From Deltaproteobacteria bacterium (lineage in GTDB: Bacteria > Myxococcota_A > Polyangia > Polyangiales > Ga0077539), in NCBI GenBank assembly GCA_030694465.1, contig JAUXYJ010000038.1, positions 62,001 to 126,000 of the forward strand: a DNA stretch of 64,000 nucleotides, given 5' to 3'. The notes under the pieces are model-generated. The model saw only the letters and a program-made list of their open reading frames with translations, was not told where the DNA came from and ran no database searches. The position numbers were made by a program, and so were the translations under genes. Numbering within the stretch: position 1 is the stretch's first letter; every line of letters starts with the position of its first letter. Shown in pieces: positions 35,310-44,237 of the stretch.

Positions 35310-35467
35310 TCCAGTCCGTATCTCCTGTAAAAACAGCGGCGATCGCATTGGTAGAGCGCGGGGAGCGCGGCCGGGCGCAGCGGGGTTGACGACTGCGGCG
35401 AGGCGACGGGTGAATGCGCCGCAGTCCGCGGATGCGTGGGCGACTGAACAGGGTTGGATGTCCTATC
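35310..35467 (+). repeat. interspersed repeat R, copy 5 (full)
   Basis: It starts CCAGTCCGTATCTCCTG and ends CAGGGTTGGATGTCCTATCC. It stops 11 bp before the porin start codon, so it supplies the immediate upstream sequence of that gene. Confidence 0.85.
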
Positions 35468-35477
35468 CTCCCTCCCC

Positions 35478-36821
35478 ATGGCTTGCAGTGTTCGAGCGCT
35501 ACGGTCGTCGGTCTTGCTCGCGGTCTTGCTCGCGGTGCCGGGCGTGGCGCGCGCGCAAGACGCCGCGGTCTCCGAGGCGGACGCCTCCGCGCTGCTCGCG
35601 CCCGTGGCGGTCCCCGCGCCGACCGCGCAGGTTCTGCCTGCCCCCGAGCGTGCGGTCACGCAGCCTGCCTCCGCCGGCACGCCGTGGAGCGCAACGGCGC
35701 CTCGCACGCTCTCGCTCGTGGGGGCGCCGGGCCGCGGGGTCACGCTGCAGACCGACGACGATTTCTTCGCGCTGACCCTGCGCGGGCGCATCCAAGTGCG
35801 CGACTCGGTGGTGGCGCCCTCGATCGGCGCGGTCACCAACGAGATCAACGTCCGTACGCTGCGCGTGCTCTTCAGCGGGCACGTGCTCTCGCGCAACGTG
35901 CAATTCAACGTGCAGCTCGCGTTCGGCCCGCAAGATTACGAAGCCAACATGGTCTCGCCCTTGTTCGACGCGTGGGCCTCGTTTACGCACCTGCGTGACC
36001 TGAGCGTGCGGGTGGGCCAGTTCTTCGTGCCATTCGACCGCGCGCGCACGAACGCCGAGTGGGGGTTGAACATGATCGACCGCCCGCTCGTGATCGCAGA
36101 AGCGACGCTCGACCGCGACGTGGGCGTCGAGCTCAGCTCGAACGACCTCGGGGGCCTGGGCTTGCTCGCGTACCGGCTGGGCGTGTTCGGCGGCGAGGGC
36201 AAGAACCGGCTCGCTTCGTCTCCCGGGTTTCTCTACGTGGCGCGCCTGCAGGCCAACCCGTTCGGCGCGTTCGACGACAGCGTAGAGGGAGACCAGCACC
36301 GCGTTCGCCGCCCGAGGCTCGCGGTCGGCGTCGCCGGGGCGTTTAACCACCAGTCACAGCGGCAGCGCAGCACGCAAGGGAGCACGTACCAACTGGGCAC
36401 CTTCGACTACGCGCACGCGGCGGCAGACGTGACCTTCAAGTACGCGGGGCTATACCTCTTCGGCGAGGCGCTCTACCGCCAGGGGCTCGCAGACTCGCGC
36501 ACGGGCATGACCGCGGCGATGCCTTCCGCGATGCTCACCGAGTACTCGCGCTCGACCGCGGGGTACGTGTTTCAAGCGGGCATGATGCTGGTGAGCCGGC
36601 TCGAGCTCGTCGCGCGTTGGGAGCAGTCGTTCGCGCTCGGAATGACGGACCCGACGTTGGTCGCGCAGCTGCGCACGCAGGGCAGCCAGCTCGGCGCGGG
36701 GCTCAACTGGTACCAAGACGGCCACGGGTTCAAAGTACAGGCGGACTACCACTACATCTTCGGCGACGTGGTCGCGCAAGGGCGCCACCAGGCCCGCGTA
36801 CAGGTGCAGCTCTCGTTCTGA
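35478..36821 (+). CDS. OprP/OprO-like outer-membrane porin
   Basis: The 447-residue protein has a signal peptide (cleavage near ARAQ), an Ala/Pro-rich linker and then a beta-barrel domain. That domain resembles phosphate-selective porins O/P: the segments RTLRVLFSGHVLSRNVQFNVQ, LRDLSVRVGQFFVPFDRAR and WGLNMIDRPLV follow the family pattern (the second being the GQFKTPFSRE-like block). It ends with the strand VQVQLSF, a C-terminal aromatic typical of porins. Ion preference cannot be judged. The gene is bracketed by two same-orientation copies of repeat R, one ending 11 bp upstream and one starting at the stop codon. Confidence 0.82.
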   Translation: MACSVRALRSSVLLAVLLAVPGVARAQDAAVSEADASALLAPVAVPAPTAQVLPAPERAVTQPASAGTPWSATAPRTLSLVGAPGRGVTLQTDDDFFALTLRGRIQVRDSVVAPSIGAVTNEINVRTLRVLFSGHVLSRNVQFNVQLAFGPQDYEANMVSPLFDAWASFTHLRDLSVRVGQFFVPFDRARTNAEWGLNMIDRPLVIAEATLDRDVGVELSSNDLGGLGLLAYRLGVFGGEGKNRLASSPGFLYVARLQANPFGAFDDSVEGDQHRVRRPRLAVGVAGAFNHQSQRQRSTQGSTYQLGTFDYAHAAADVTFKYAGLYLFGEALYRQGLADSRTGMTAAMPSAMLTEYSRSTAGYVFQAGMMLVSRLELVARWEQSFALGMTDPTLVAQLRTQGSQLGAGLNWYQDGHGFKVQADYHYIFGDVVAQGRHQARVQVQLSF

Positions 36822-36950
36822 CTAACTCAGTATCCCCTGTGAAATCACCGGCGATCGCATTGATGCGATGCGATGAGCGCGGCCCGGGAGCAACGGGTGA
36901 ACGGGCCGCAGGGAGCGTGTGCGTGGGCGACGGAACGGGGTTGGATGTAC
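36822..36950 (+). repeat. interspersed repeat R, copy 6 (shortened)
   Basis: It begins TAACTCAGTATCCCCTG right at the porin stop codon and ends GGGGTTGGATGTACGATCC. The centre is shortened. Confidence 0.82.
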
Positions 36951-37044
36951 GATCCACGGCGCGGGCCGCTAAAGCCCCTACTCCGCCTCTTGCAGACTGG
37001 TTGGGGGGTTGGGACCGAGGGGGCGATCATTCGACCCCTGCCGG

Positions 37045-37734
37045 TCACTCCAAGAGGGACGTGAAGTCTGGCGGATGGATCGGGTCCTGGCGGTCCGTCG
37101 AGCCACGGGGCAGGTCCTTCTGCACGGCGTGGGCGAGCGCCGCCGCCTCGACGAACGGCACGCGTTTCAGCGGGAAGCGCTCGCGCCTGTCGGGCCCGCC
37201 GGGCAGCGCCTTCATGGCGAGCACCGCGTGGCCGGCGCCCGCGCTGAAGAGCTGAGCGAACCAAGGCAGGCGCCAGACGGCTAGGCCCGTGCGCGCGAGG
37301 CGGCTGCTGCGGGCGAGCGCGGCACGGGAGGCCTCGCCCAGGGATTGCGCCTCGCCGCGTGCGGTCTCGAACCGAGCGGGCTGCATGCCTCGCAGCAAGG
37401 GACTGACCCGCTGCCACCAGGTGAGCCCTGGCACCAGAAGCGGCTCCGCGGGCGCGCCGTCGAGCCAGAAAAAGAGCTCGCCGGGCCCCTGGACGAAGTG
37501 CGCCAGCGGCTGCACGAAGTGGAAACGAAGGCCGCCCATTTGGCCCACGAACACCAACGCAAAGTCGGTCTGGACCGCCCCGCCAACCATGGCGCCCAGC
37601 GCCGCGAGGGCCAAGCTGCTATGGGCAACCAGCTCCTCTTCGCGGCGCAAGGTCAGCGAGACGCCCTCCTCGGCGGCCTGGTCGATCAGGCCTCTTCGGA
37701 AACACTCGCGGATGCGTGCTAGATCGCTCACCAT
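37045..37734 (-). CDS. hypothetical protein
   Basis: The ATG at 37734 gives 229 residues. The N-terminal helix (SDLARIRECFRRGLIDQAA) precedes an alpha/beta region with one hydrophobic segment (HSSLALAALGAMVGGAVQTDFALVF). The C-terminal part contains two Arg/Ala-rich helices. No signal peptide or known motif is seen. Low-confidence function; codon position GC pattern and lack of stops over 700 bp support that it is coding. Confidence 0.55.
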   Translation of the reverse strand: MVSDLARIRECFRRGLIDQAAEEGVSLTLRREEELVAHSSLALAALGAMVGGAVQTDFALVFVGQMGGLRFHFVQPLAHFVQGPGELFFWLDGAPAEPLLVPGLTWWQRVSPLLRGMQPARFETARGEAQSLGEASRAALARSSRLARTGLAVWRLPWFAQLFSAGAGHAVLAMKALPGGPDRRERFPLKRVPFVEAAALAHAVQKDLPRGSTDRQDPIHPPDFTSLLE

Positions 37735-38428
37735 GACAGCTCCATCGTCAGCCCGACGGCTGCTTTCGGACGTGGTTGAGAACATGGAGGGACGACAAAG
37801 TGCGCCGTCTGGTGCAAGGTGCTCCTCGCTCAGCCGGGGAGGGTTCGTACTACGAGAGGGCCAGCCGTAGGAAGCAATTCCCCAAAGGTCCGCGATGGGG
37901 CCGCGGATGGCGAACGGCTATCTCAACCTATGCGCCCGGATTCATGACCGGGCGCTTGAAGCAATGGATGCTCCGAAATCCGTCGTAGTTGGCGGTCACG
38001 AGCTCCCTCCCCCTCAGCGCCCAATGGTTTTGCCTCCGTTGGGGCTCGCTGCGCTGAAGCGCTCCGAACGCGAGACGCCGCCGGACGAAGGCAAGAAGCA
38101 GCGCTCGACGCGTGCGAAGCGGTCACGGGGAAGCGCTCGTGGAGCGCTCGACGTCTGCAAAATGGGCGGGTCTGGGCGCCACTCGACGCTGAGGGACGGG
38201 GGCGCTCCTCTCGCGTGTCTGCGTTTTGCGTGCGAATCGTCGCGCAGAGCGTCGGTTCGAGCACGCACGCACGCACGCACGCACGCACGCGGGCCATCAC
38301 AGCGGCGTCGGGGGCTTCGGCGATGGGTCGAGCGCCGCTCGAACACACCGCGATCGCGTCGCACGCCGTGTGAATTGTGGAGCCCGTGTTGCCCACGGCT
38401 CCGCGCGGTGCACTATCGTCAGCGGGCG
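37735..38428. other. long spacer upstream of the P450 gene
   Basis: There is no recognisable gene. The P450 frame is open upstream to 37895 but has no coding character there. A 30-bp GCAC microsatellite (38261-38290) lies inside it. Confidence 0.45.
38261..38290. repeat. (GCAC) microsatellite, 7.5 units
   Basis: This is a perfect 4-bp tandem tract, 139 bp before the P450 start. Changes in unit number would alter spacing or any upstream reading frame. Confidence 0.8.
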
Positions 38429-39871
38429 ATGGACACACTCTCGACCATTCCTCGGATGCCCGACGTGGGCTGGCTCGGAAGCTTCGGGCCGCGCACGGCG
38501 CAGCGGCTCGTGTTTCAACGAAAGCTCGCGCAGCAGTCGGCGCCGCTCGTGCGAGGGAGGGTGCTGCACTTGCCTGTGTACTTTCCGTGCACGCCCGAGG
38601 CTGCGCACGACGTGCTCGTGACGCACGCCAAGAGCTTCGAGAAGTCACCAGGCTTTCGAGTGATCTTGCACGACCTCGCGGGGCAGGGGCTCTTCACCAG
38701 CGAAGGGACCCTCTGGCGAACGCAGCGCAAAATGATGTCTCCGCTGTTTCAGCCGGCGCCCATCCATCGCTTCGCGGACATCATGCGCGCGGTCGCCGAG
38801 CGCTCGGCAGAATCGCTGCGCGACGGGCAGTCCATCGACGTCGCCCACGAGACCACGCGCATCGCCATGTCCATCGTGGGAAAGGCCCTCTTCGACGTCG
38901 ACACCTTCGACGAAGCCGACGCGCTCGGCGGCGCGCTCACGACCGCGCTGAGCTGGGTCAACCGCAACCTCGCGAGCCCCGCGCTCGTCGCGCACGTGCT
39001 GGCGATGGACGCGACCGGCGCCCTCGCGACGCGCGCTCCCGAGGCGCTGCGCCCGTTCTTCGAGCGCGCCAATGACAAGGTTCAATCCCCGTTCATGCTC
39101 CCGGGCGTTCGCGACCCCGAGCTGCTCTCGGCCGTCGCGCTCGTCAACGAGCGAATGCAGCGCATGATCGACGAGCGCCGCAAGCAGGGCCTCACGCGCG
39201 CGGATCTGATGACGCTCTTGCTCACGGCGAAGGACCCCGAAGGGGTGAGTGATCGCATGAGCGACAAGCAAGTGCGCGACGAGGCCATCACGCTCTTCGT
39301 CGCGGGCCACGAGACCACGGCGACCGCCCTGGCGTGGTCGATGTACCTCCTCGCGCGCGACCCCGAGGCGCTCGCGAAGGCCACTGCCGAGGCCGACGCG
39401 CTCGGAGACGGCGCGGTCTCTCCGTGGGACGCGCACAAGCTCGCGTACTGCACGCGGGTGTTTCGCGAGGCGATGCGGCTGTACCCGCCGCTGATGATGC
39501 TGCCGCGGCGATCGCTCGAGCCGGTCGAGGTGGGTGGCCACAAACTACCTGCAAAATCGCTGGTGTTCGTGAGTATCTACGCGCAGCACTACCGCGCGGA
39601 CGCCTACCCCGACCCCGAGCGGTTCGACCCCGATCGCTGGCTGCCCGAGCGCGAAGCCGAGCGCCATCGCAGCTCGTATCTGCCCTTCAGCGCGGGCCCT
39701 CGGTTCTGCATCGGAATGCACTTCGCCATGATGGAAGGCCCCATTGTCCTGGCGACCCTGCTGCGCCGGTGGCGCTTCGAGATCGACCGCGACCGGGTGA
39801 TCGAGCCCGACGACTTCGCGACGCTGCGCCCGCGCGGGGGTGTCCCTGCGGTGGTCCGCGCGCGGCGATAG
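38429..39871 (+). CDS. cytochrome P450
   Basis: The ATG at 38429 gives 480 residues. P450 landmarks: I-helix AGHETTATALAW (about 291-302) with the oxygen-activating Thr, the K-helix EAMR (ExxR) near 352, and the heme loop FSAGPRFCIGMHFAM with the thiolate Cys near residue 427. There is no fused reductase or ferredoxin, so it needs separate redox partners. The sequence style (FRVILHDLAGQGLFTSEG, WRTQRKMMSPLF) is like the CYP4/CYP102-type branch acting on fatty acids or other lipids, but the substrate is unknown. Repeat copy 7 follows about 45 bp downstream. Confidence 0.9.
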   Translation: MDTLSTIPRMPDVGWLGSFGPRTAQRLVFQRKLAQQSAPLVRGRVLHLPVYFPCTPEAAHDVLVTHAKSFEKSPGFRVILHDLAGQGLFTSEGTLWRTQRKMMSPLFQPAPIHRFADIMRAVAERSAESLRDGQSIDVAHETTRIAMSIVGKALFDVDTFDEADALGGALTTALSWVNRNLASPALVAHVLAMDATGALATRAPEALRPFFERANDKVQSPFMLPGVRDPELLSAVALVNERMQRMIDERRKQGLTRADLMTLLLTAKDPEGVSDRMSDKQVRDEAITLFVAGHETTATALAWSMYLLARDPEALAKATAEADALGDGAVSPWDAHKLAYCTRVFREAMRLYPPLMMLPRRSLEPVEVGGHKLPAKSLVFVSIYAQHYRADAYPDPERFDPDRWLPEREAERHRSSYLPFSAGPRFCIGMHFAMMEGPIVLATLLRRWRFEIDRDRVIEPDDFATLRPRGGVPAVVRARR

Positions 39872-39914
39872 CGCGCGTCCGCGGGGCTCTCGCTCACGGG
39901 GAACTCGCGCGCTG

Positions 39915-40092
39915 CCAACTCTGTATCTCCTGCGAAAACAGCGGCGATCGCATCGGTGCGATGCGCGCGGCCCGGGCGCAACGGGCGCAACGGGCGCAAC
40001 GGGCCGACGACTGCCACGAGGCTCTCGGGCAATCGGGCCGCAGTCCGCGGATGCGGTGGGCGACGGGCCGGGGTTGGAGGGACTAGTCCCCC
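39915..40092 (+). repeat. interspersed repeat R, copy 7 (full, expanded central loop)
   Basis: It starts CCAACTCTGTATCTCCTG and ends GGTTGGAGGGACTAGTCCCC. The CGCATCG/CGATGCG dyad has only a 3-bp loop here, and the loop of the CGGCCC/GGGCCG dyad holds three copies of GGGCGCAAC. Confidence 0.88.
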
Positions 40093-40274
40093 AGAACGGG
40101 ACCGCGAATCGCGCGGTCGCGGTGGGTTCGATGCTTCCGCAGCAACGAACCCGTTGCGTTTCACCGCACGCATGCACGGGACGCGCGTGCTCTGCTCATG
40201 GACGCAAACGCTCGCCGAAGAGGTCCGCGACGATCGCCGCGCGCTGCTGGCGCGGAAGTTGCGCAGTGTGAAGC

Positions 40275-40832
40275 ATGTGGCTTCAAGCAACATTGACAAC
40301 GGCCGATCTCGCTCTCGCGCTCCACCATTTTTGTCCGGCGCGTATCCAATTGGATGAAGAGCGGTGGCTCTCCATCGCACGCCCTCACAGCGTGAAGCTG
40401 TTGCCGGATCTTGGCGCTCGGTTCGTGACCGAAGCGAAGCTACGATGGTCGGTGCTGGGGATCGACGTGCCCGTCACCGTGAAGGAGGCCGAGATATTCC
40501 TCATTCCACGCATCGCGATCGAGGAAGGTGGCACGCGTCAATGCCTCTGCTTCGACTTCCGTATTGGCGAGCTCGATCTGAAATACGTGCCTCATCTCCT
40601 CGACGTGGGCATCGCTTCGAAAATCAACGACGCACTCAAAGAGGCGAACATCTCTTGGGACTTCTCCAAGACCCTCGACTTCCACTTTGCGATGCCGAAG
40701 CAAGTCTCACCGATCGATTCGGTGCACCTACAAGCACACGGGGCGGACCTCAAAGTCAGCGATGTCGCCCTCACCATCGCGACATCCCTGACTTTGGAGG
40801 TCTCGCGCACGCGTCCTGTCTCAGCGGACTGA
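40275..40832 (+). CDS. hypothetical protein
   Basis: The 185-residue protein has no signal peptide. Alternating strands and helices (RPHSVKLLPDLGARFVTEAK, FDFRIGELDLKYVPHLLDVG, ASKINDALKEANISW) give a pattern somewhat like lipid-binding TULIP or LEA-type folds, but I do not recognise a family. The start at 40275 is the first ATG in frame and lacks a strong ribosome site. Downstream is an unrelated membrane-associated gene. Confidence 0.55.
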   Translation: MWLQATLTTADLALALHHFCPARIQLDEERWLSIARPHSVKLLPDLGARFVTEAKLRWSVLGIDVPVTVKEAEIFLIPRIAIEEGGTRQCLCFDFRIGELDLKYVPHLLDVGIASKINDALKEANISWDFSKTLDFHFAMPKQVSPIDSVHLQAHGADLKVSDVALTIATSLTLEVSRTRPVSAD

Positions 40833-41050
40833 GCGCCCACGATGAGAGCTTTGGGCTCGCAGGTGCCCGAGCGCAGCGGCCATCGCGCCGCGACGGATGC
40901 CATCTTGCATCGATGGCGGCGAAACGTGTCGAGATACCAGCGAAACATCGCTGGCCGGCGTCTTGCTGAGTATCCACTTGCCAGGACACCCCAAAACTTC
41001 AACGGCCCCTTTTACCCCACCGGGCCAAAGACGGAGACGTACCCCCATTG

Positions 41051-41704
41051 ATGAACGAGATCGAAACAGGCGCAGCGAAGACGAAACAAGCACTCCAGGA
41101 CGCAGGCGAGACTGTCGCCGACGCGGCGAAGACTCAAAGCGGCCGGCTGGAAAAGATGTTTCGCTTCGGTATGAAGGCCTTGCCGCTCCTTCCCGAGCGT
41201 TCTTTGGAGTTTATGCTCGATCGTATGGGCCTCGCCCGCAAGCGGAGTGGCTTTGCATCGATTGCGCTCTTCGCGGGTGGCTTTGTCGCAGGCAGCGTCG
41301 TAACCGCATTCAGCACGCCGGTATCCGGAGCAGTTCTCCGTAAGAAGCTCTGGAATCTCACGAAGAGCATCGATGGCACCGTCGAAGAGCAGTCCGAAGC
41401 GCTCGCGACGGCGGTGGTATCCGCCGAGAAGAGAATCGCGCAAGGCGTCAAAGACTCGGTCTCCGGATCCGACACGACGAGCGACATCAAGGACCTCGCC
41501 ACCGACGCAAAGAACGGCGCAAAGAACGGCGCAAAGAACGGCGCGAAGAACGGTATCAAAAGTGTCGTGACGGACGTGAAGAACGCGTCCAAAGATGTCG
41601 CTGCCGACGTCAAGGGCGCCGCCGGGGACTACAGCGAAGAACTCGAGAGCATGAAGAATGGCGTTGATTCTCGCACTGCAACCGACCACGGTGGCAAGCG
41701 GTAA
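41051..41704 (+). CDS. YtxH-like protein with AKNG repeats
   Basis: The protein has about 217 residues. An N-terminal amphipathic helix (AKTKQALQDAGETVADAAKT), a single probable membrane segment (FASIALFAGGFVAGSVVTAF, about 72-91) and a long helical C-terminal part make it similar in layout to YtxH-type stress or envelope proteins. Residues about 155-170 are four copies of AKNG encoded by 12-bp direct repeats, followed by LEA-like helical sequence. A TTG three bases upstream could also start translation. Function is unknown. Confidence 0.6.
   Translation: MNEIETGAAKTKQALQDAGETVADAAKTQSGRLEKMFRFGMKALPLLPERSLEFMLDRMGLARKRSGFASIALFAGGFVAGSVVTAFSTPVSGAVLRKKLWNLTKSIDGTVEEQSEALATAVVSAEKRIAQGVKDSVSGSDTTSDIKDLATDAKNGAKNGAKNGAKNGIKSVVTDVKNASKDVAADVKGAAGDYSEELESMKNGVDSRTATDHGGKR
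41511..41560. repeat. 12-bp tandem repeats (GCAAAGAACGGC)
   Basis: Four near-identical units in frame encode the AKNG repeats of the surrounding gene. Confidence 0.75.
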
Positions 41705-41829
41705 CGGCGGCGATCCAGCGTAGCCTGCGTTCGCCGTCTTCGAGCGACCGAACCCAATGGACGTGTCTCCACCGACGGACGCGGCCCCGTCGCTCATTTG
41801 TGCGCATGCACGCGAGTCCGGAGGAAACG

Positions 41830-42081
41830 ATGAGCAACTACACCTACCGCTTGCGAAGTATCGACAGTGGCTTTCTCGCGGAGTGTTGCGAGATGAGCGT
41901 GACCGCAGAGGGGCTGACGGAGGACGAGGCTCTTTCGGGCTTACGCTCGGCCCTCGTCGAGAAGCTCACGGAGCCGAACGCGGTCGCTCCGCCGGCGAAG
42001 CAGCCTCTCATCGAGGTATCACTCAAGCCGGCGCCTGCGCCCCAAAAGCCGGGTCCGCAAGGCCCCGGCGAGGCCATGTAG
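41830..42081 (+). CDS. small hypothetical protein, HicB-like fold possible
   Basis: The ATG at 41830 is preceded by GGAGG at ideal distance, which decides the start. The 83-residue product opens with a strand-rich segment (YTYRLRSIDSGFLAECCEMSV, then a helix with ALSGLRSALVEKL) reminiscent of the partly degraded RNase-H fold of HicB antitoxins. It then has a Pro/Lys-rich tail. No HicA-like toxin is adjacent, so a toxin-antitoxin role is not supported. Confidence 0.55.
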   Translation: MSNYTYRLRSIDSGFLAECCEMSVTAEGLTEDEALSGLRSALVEKLTEPNAVAPPAKQPLIEVSLKPAPAPQKPGPQGPGEAM

Positions 42082-42214
42082 CGGAGGGCTACGCTCTCAG
42101 GAGGCGAGGACATCCAACGCCCCCGCGGTGTGTCGGCGATCACGCGTCGTCGCAGAGACGCTTTCGAACGACGGCGCGCAGCGCGACCGTGACGCACACG
42201 AAGAGCGCTCGGGG

Positions 42215-42345
42215 TCAACTCCGTATCTCCTGTGAAAACAGCGGCGATCGCATCGATGGGGCTGCGGTGCGATGCGCGCGGCCCGGGAGCAACCGGCCTG
42301 GCACTGCGGCGAGGCAACGGGCGATCGGGTCGCCGTCCGCGGATT
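42215..42345 (+). repeat. interspersed repeat R, copy 8 (3' end missing)
   Basis: It starts TCAACTCCGTATCTCCTG and has a perfect CGCATCG/CGATGCG dyad. It breaks off at GTCCGCGGATT, 5 bp before the stop codon of the CPBP gene. Confidence 0.85.
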
Positions 42346-42350
42346 TCACT

Positions 42351-43031
42351 TCACGGTTGCAGCAGCCCCGCGGCGAGATCGTTGGCGACGTGACAGGCGA
42401 TGCCGGGCCAGAGGCTTCGACGCCACCAGGCGAGCGCGCCGAATCCGAGTCCGTAGAGAGCAGCCCGTATCGCAACGGAGACTCCCTGCTCTCCATGGGC
42501 GATGCCGAACAGCGCTGCCTGAAGCACGACGGCGACCACTACGTGCCCCGTGAACGCTTCGAATTGGGTCTGGAGGTACCCGCGGAAGGTCAACTCTTCG
42601 CAGAACCCCACGCTCACCGCCACAACGATCCACGCGAGGCGTTCAGGTGTGGTCTGTGGCAGGAGTGCGGTACCGGACGGGGCGTGGCGGCCCCCAAACC
42701 TGGACCACACGTGCTCGACCGTTGCGACGAGCACGCAGCCCAACACGGCGAGCAGAAGGTCGGCACCCATCCGCGCGGCGTTTGCGTGTCGCGCACCAAG
42801 GAGCGCCCGCAGCGTCCCTTCGGGGCGCTTCACACGGCACACGTAGAAGAGCGTCACCCACTGCACGGCGAGCATGGGAAGGTAGACGCCAGTGATGCGG
42901 CTGCGCCCGTGGGAGAGCGCGTTGGTGGGCGCACCGGACACCTGCGCGAGCGTGCCCACCAGCGCCACCGTGAGCATCAACGCGACGAGCGCGGCGGTGT
43001 GCCAGCGTGGAGCGAGGGTAGGCTTGGTCAT
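42351..43031 (-). CDS. CPBP-family intramembrane metalloprotease/glutamic endopeptidase
   Basis: The ATG at 43031 gives 226 residues with about six membrane segments. The C-terminal CAAX-protease/bacteriocin-processing motifs are present: EELTFR (motif 1, EExxxR), FGIAHG (motif 2 His) and HVANDL (motif 4, HxxxD/N). Such proteases cleave prenylated or peptide substrates inside the membrane; in bacteria roles in bacteriocin immunity or signalling are known. Its end abuts the truncated repeat copy 8. Confidence 0.85.
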   Translation of the reverse strand: MTKPTLAPRWHTAALVALMLTVALVGTLAQVSGAPTNALSHGRSRITGVYLPMLAVQWVTLFYVCRVKRPEGTLRALLGARHANAARMGADLLLAVLGCVLVATVEHVWSRFGGRHAPSGTALLPQTTPERLAWIVVAVSVGFCEELTFRGYLQTQFEAFTGHVVVAVVLQAALFGIAHGEQGVSVAIRAALYGLGFGALAWWRRSLWPGIACHVANDLAAGLLQP

Positions 43032-43104
43032 GCGCGGCTCAGCTGTTGCGTTCCTTGAACCGTAGCCTGCTAGGCAGAGCAACAACATCCAAGGAGATTC
43101 CAAC

Positions 43105-43233
43105 ATGCTCACGATCATCGCCACGACACTTCCGACCCTCGCCGCTGGCTGGTCCCTTCTCTATCTTTTGTTCGGCGGCGGCATCGGCGGCGCGGTCCTG
43201 ATCTTTGTCGTGCTGAAGATGTTCAAACGCTGA
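43105..43233 (+). CDS. 42-residue single-span membrane protein
   Basis: A short gene has a strong ribosome site (AAGGAG eight bases before ATG). The product, of the form MLTIIATTLPTL, a hydrophobic LLYLLFGGGIGGAVLIFVVL helix and a basic end KMFKR, is a typical one-helix membrane peptide with cytoplasmic positive end. It is divergent from the CPBP protease gene, 73 bp away. It could be a regulatory micro-protein or a peptide processed by that protease (inference). Confidence 0.6.
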   Translation: MLTIIATTLPTLAAGWSLLYLLFGGGIGGAVLIFVVLKMFKR

Positions 43234-43470
43234 TCGCTCCCTGTGTGATCGCGCTTCTGCTGGTTCGCTGATCCACAGGTCAGGGCACAGGTTTCGTCAG
43301 GGAGCTGGGGACTGAAAATCCCCCCACTTGTGAATCGGTGAACCAGACCGCCACGGAGCAACGCCCCGTGAATGAATAGGAACTGCAATGGGCGCCTGGG
43401 GAAAGAACGCGCGAGGAACGGTTGAAGAGCGCAGTGCCTCGCGCGCAGCGAAGCGCCACGCGTGGCAACG

Positions 43471-43570
43471 CCAACTCAGCATCGCCTGTGAAAACAGCGG
43501 CGATTGCGTCGTGCCGCGCGGTGCGTTGAGCGCGGCCTGGCAGCAATGGGCCGACCGAACGCGGCGACGC
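43471..43570 (+). repeat. interspersed repeat R, copy 9 (5' half)
   Basis: It starts CCAACTCAGCATCGCCTG. The match fades after GGCCGACCGAACGCGGCGACG. Confidence 0.75.
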
Positions 43571-43860
43571 ATTGCGCCCGAGGACGTTGGCGCCAGGAGC
43601 CTCCCGACACCGACTCGACGGCCGAAAAGACGGCGTTCTCGATGCTGTTGGACGTTGTGAGCTTGAGAGAAGGAACCGTCGCGGCGTTGCGCAAGATGTG
43701 GACTGCGCGGGCCAGCTCGCGTCGTCGTCCAATCGCGCTCGGGGATCGATCAATGTGAAAGAGCCCCATCAATTCGATCGCCGTCGATCACCGCCAACCC
43801 GGGCGATTGCTTCGCAGAGGCCAGCGGAAGGAGCGCCTCATCGAGGCATCGATCGCGGAT

Positions 43861-44019
43861 CCAACACGGTGAAAACAGGGGAGAACGCACGGTGCGGCGG
43901 GTTGGGCCGAACGCGGCGCGGTAGCCAAGGGCCGAGGGCGCAGACGAGGCTCTCGGGCAATCGGGCCGCAGTGAGCGTGGGCGTGGGCGACTGAACGGGG
44001 TTGGAGGGCCGAAGCCCCC
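43861..44019 (+). repeat. interspersed repeat R, copy 10 (diverged)
   Basis: It starts CCAACACGGTGAAAACAGGG and ends GGGGTTGGAGGGCCGAAGCC. The GAACGCACGGTG variant in the first half is shared with copies 13 and 14. Confidence 0.78.
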
Positions 44020-44237
44020 GAGGACACGCTCGCGCATCGCACGTCGAGATCGGCGGCTCGCGAGTCCGTCAATCCACTCTCGGTTTCGTCAGACAAGATC
44101 GCCATGGCTGCGTGGCGTGTGTACGGCAATGTGTGATCTTGACCTACGCAACAGCAGCTCTCGCGCTTTGGGCGATCGAGCGGACTGCAAGAACACCGAC
44201 GCCGGCGGAACCGCACGACGAAAAGCGATGCTCGCCG

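Larger units (their letters stand above)
43234..44237. other. region with two repeat copies and no intact gene
   Basis: It contains repeat copies 9 and 10. Between them (about 43580-43850) open frames exist on both strands but resemble no family I know. Confidence 0.45.

Noticed and set aside
41830..42081. HicAB toxin-antitoxin system
   Set aside because: Only a weak HicB-like fold is suggested and no HicA-like gene is next to it.
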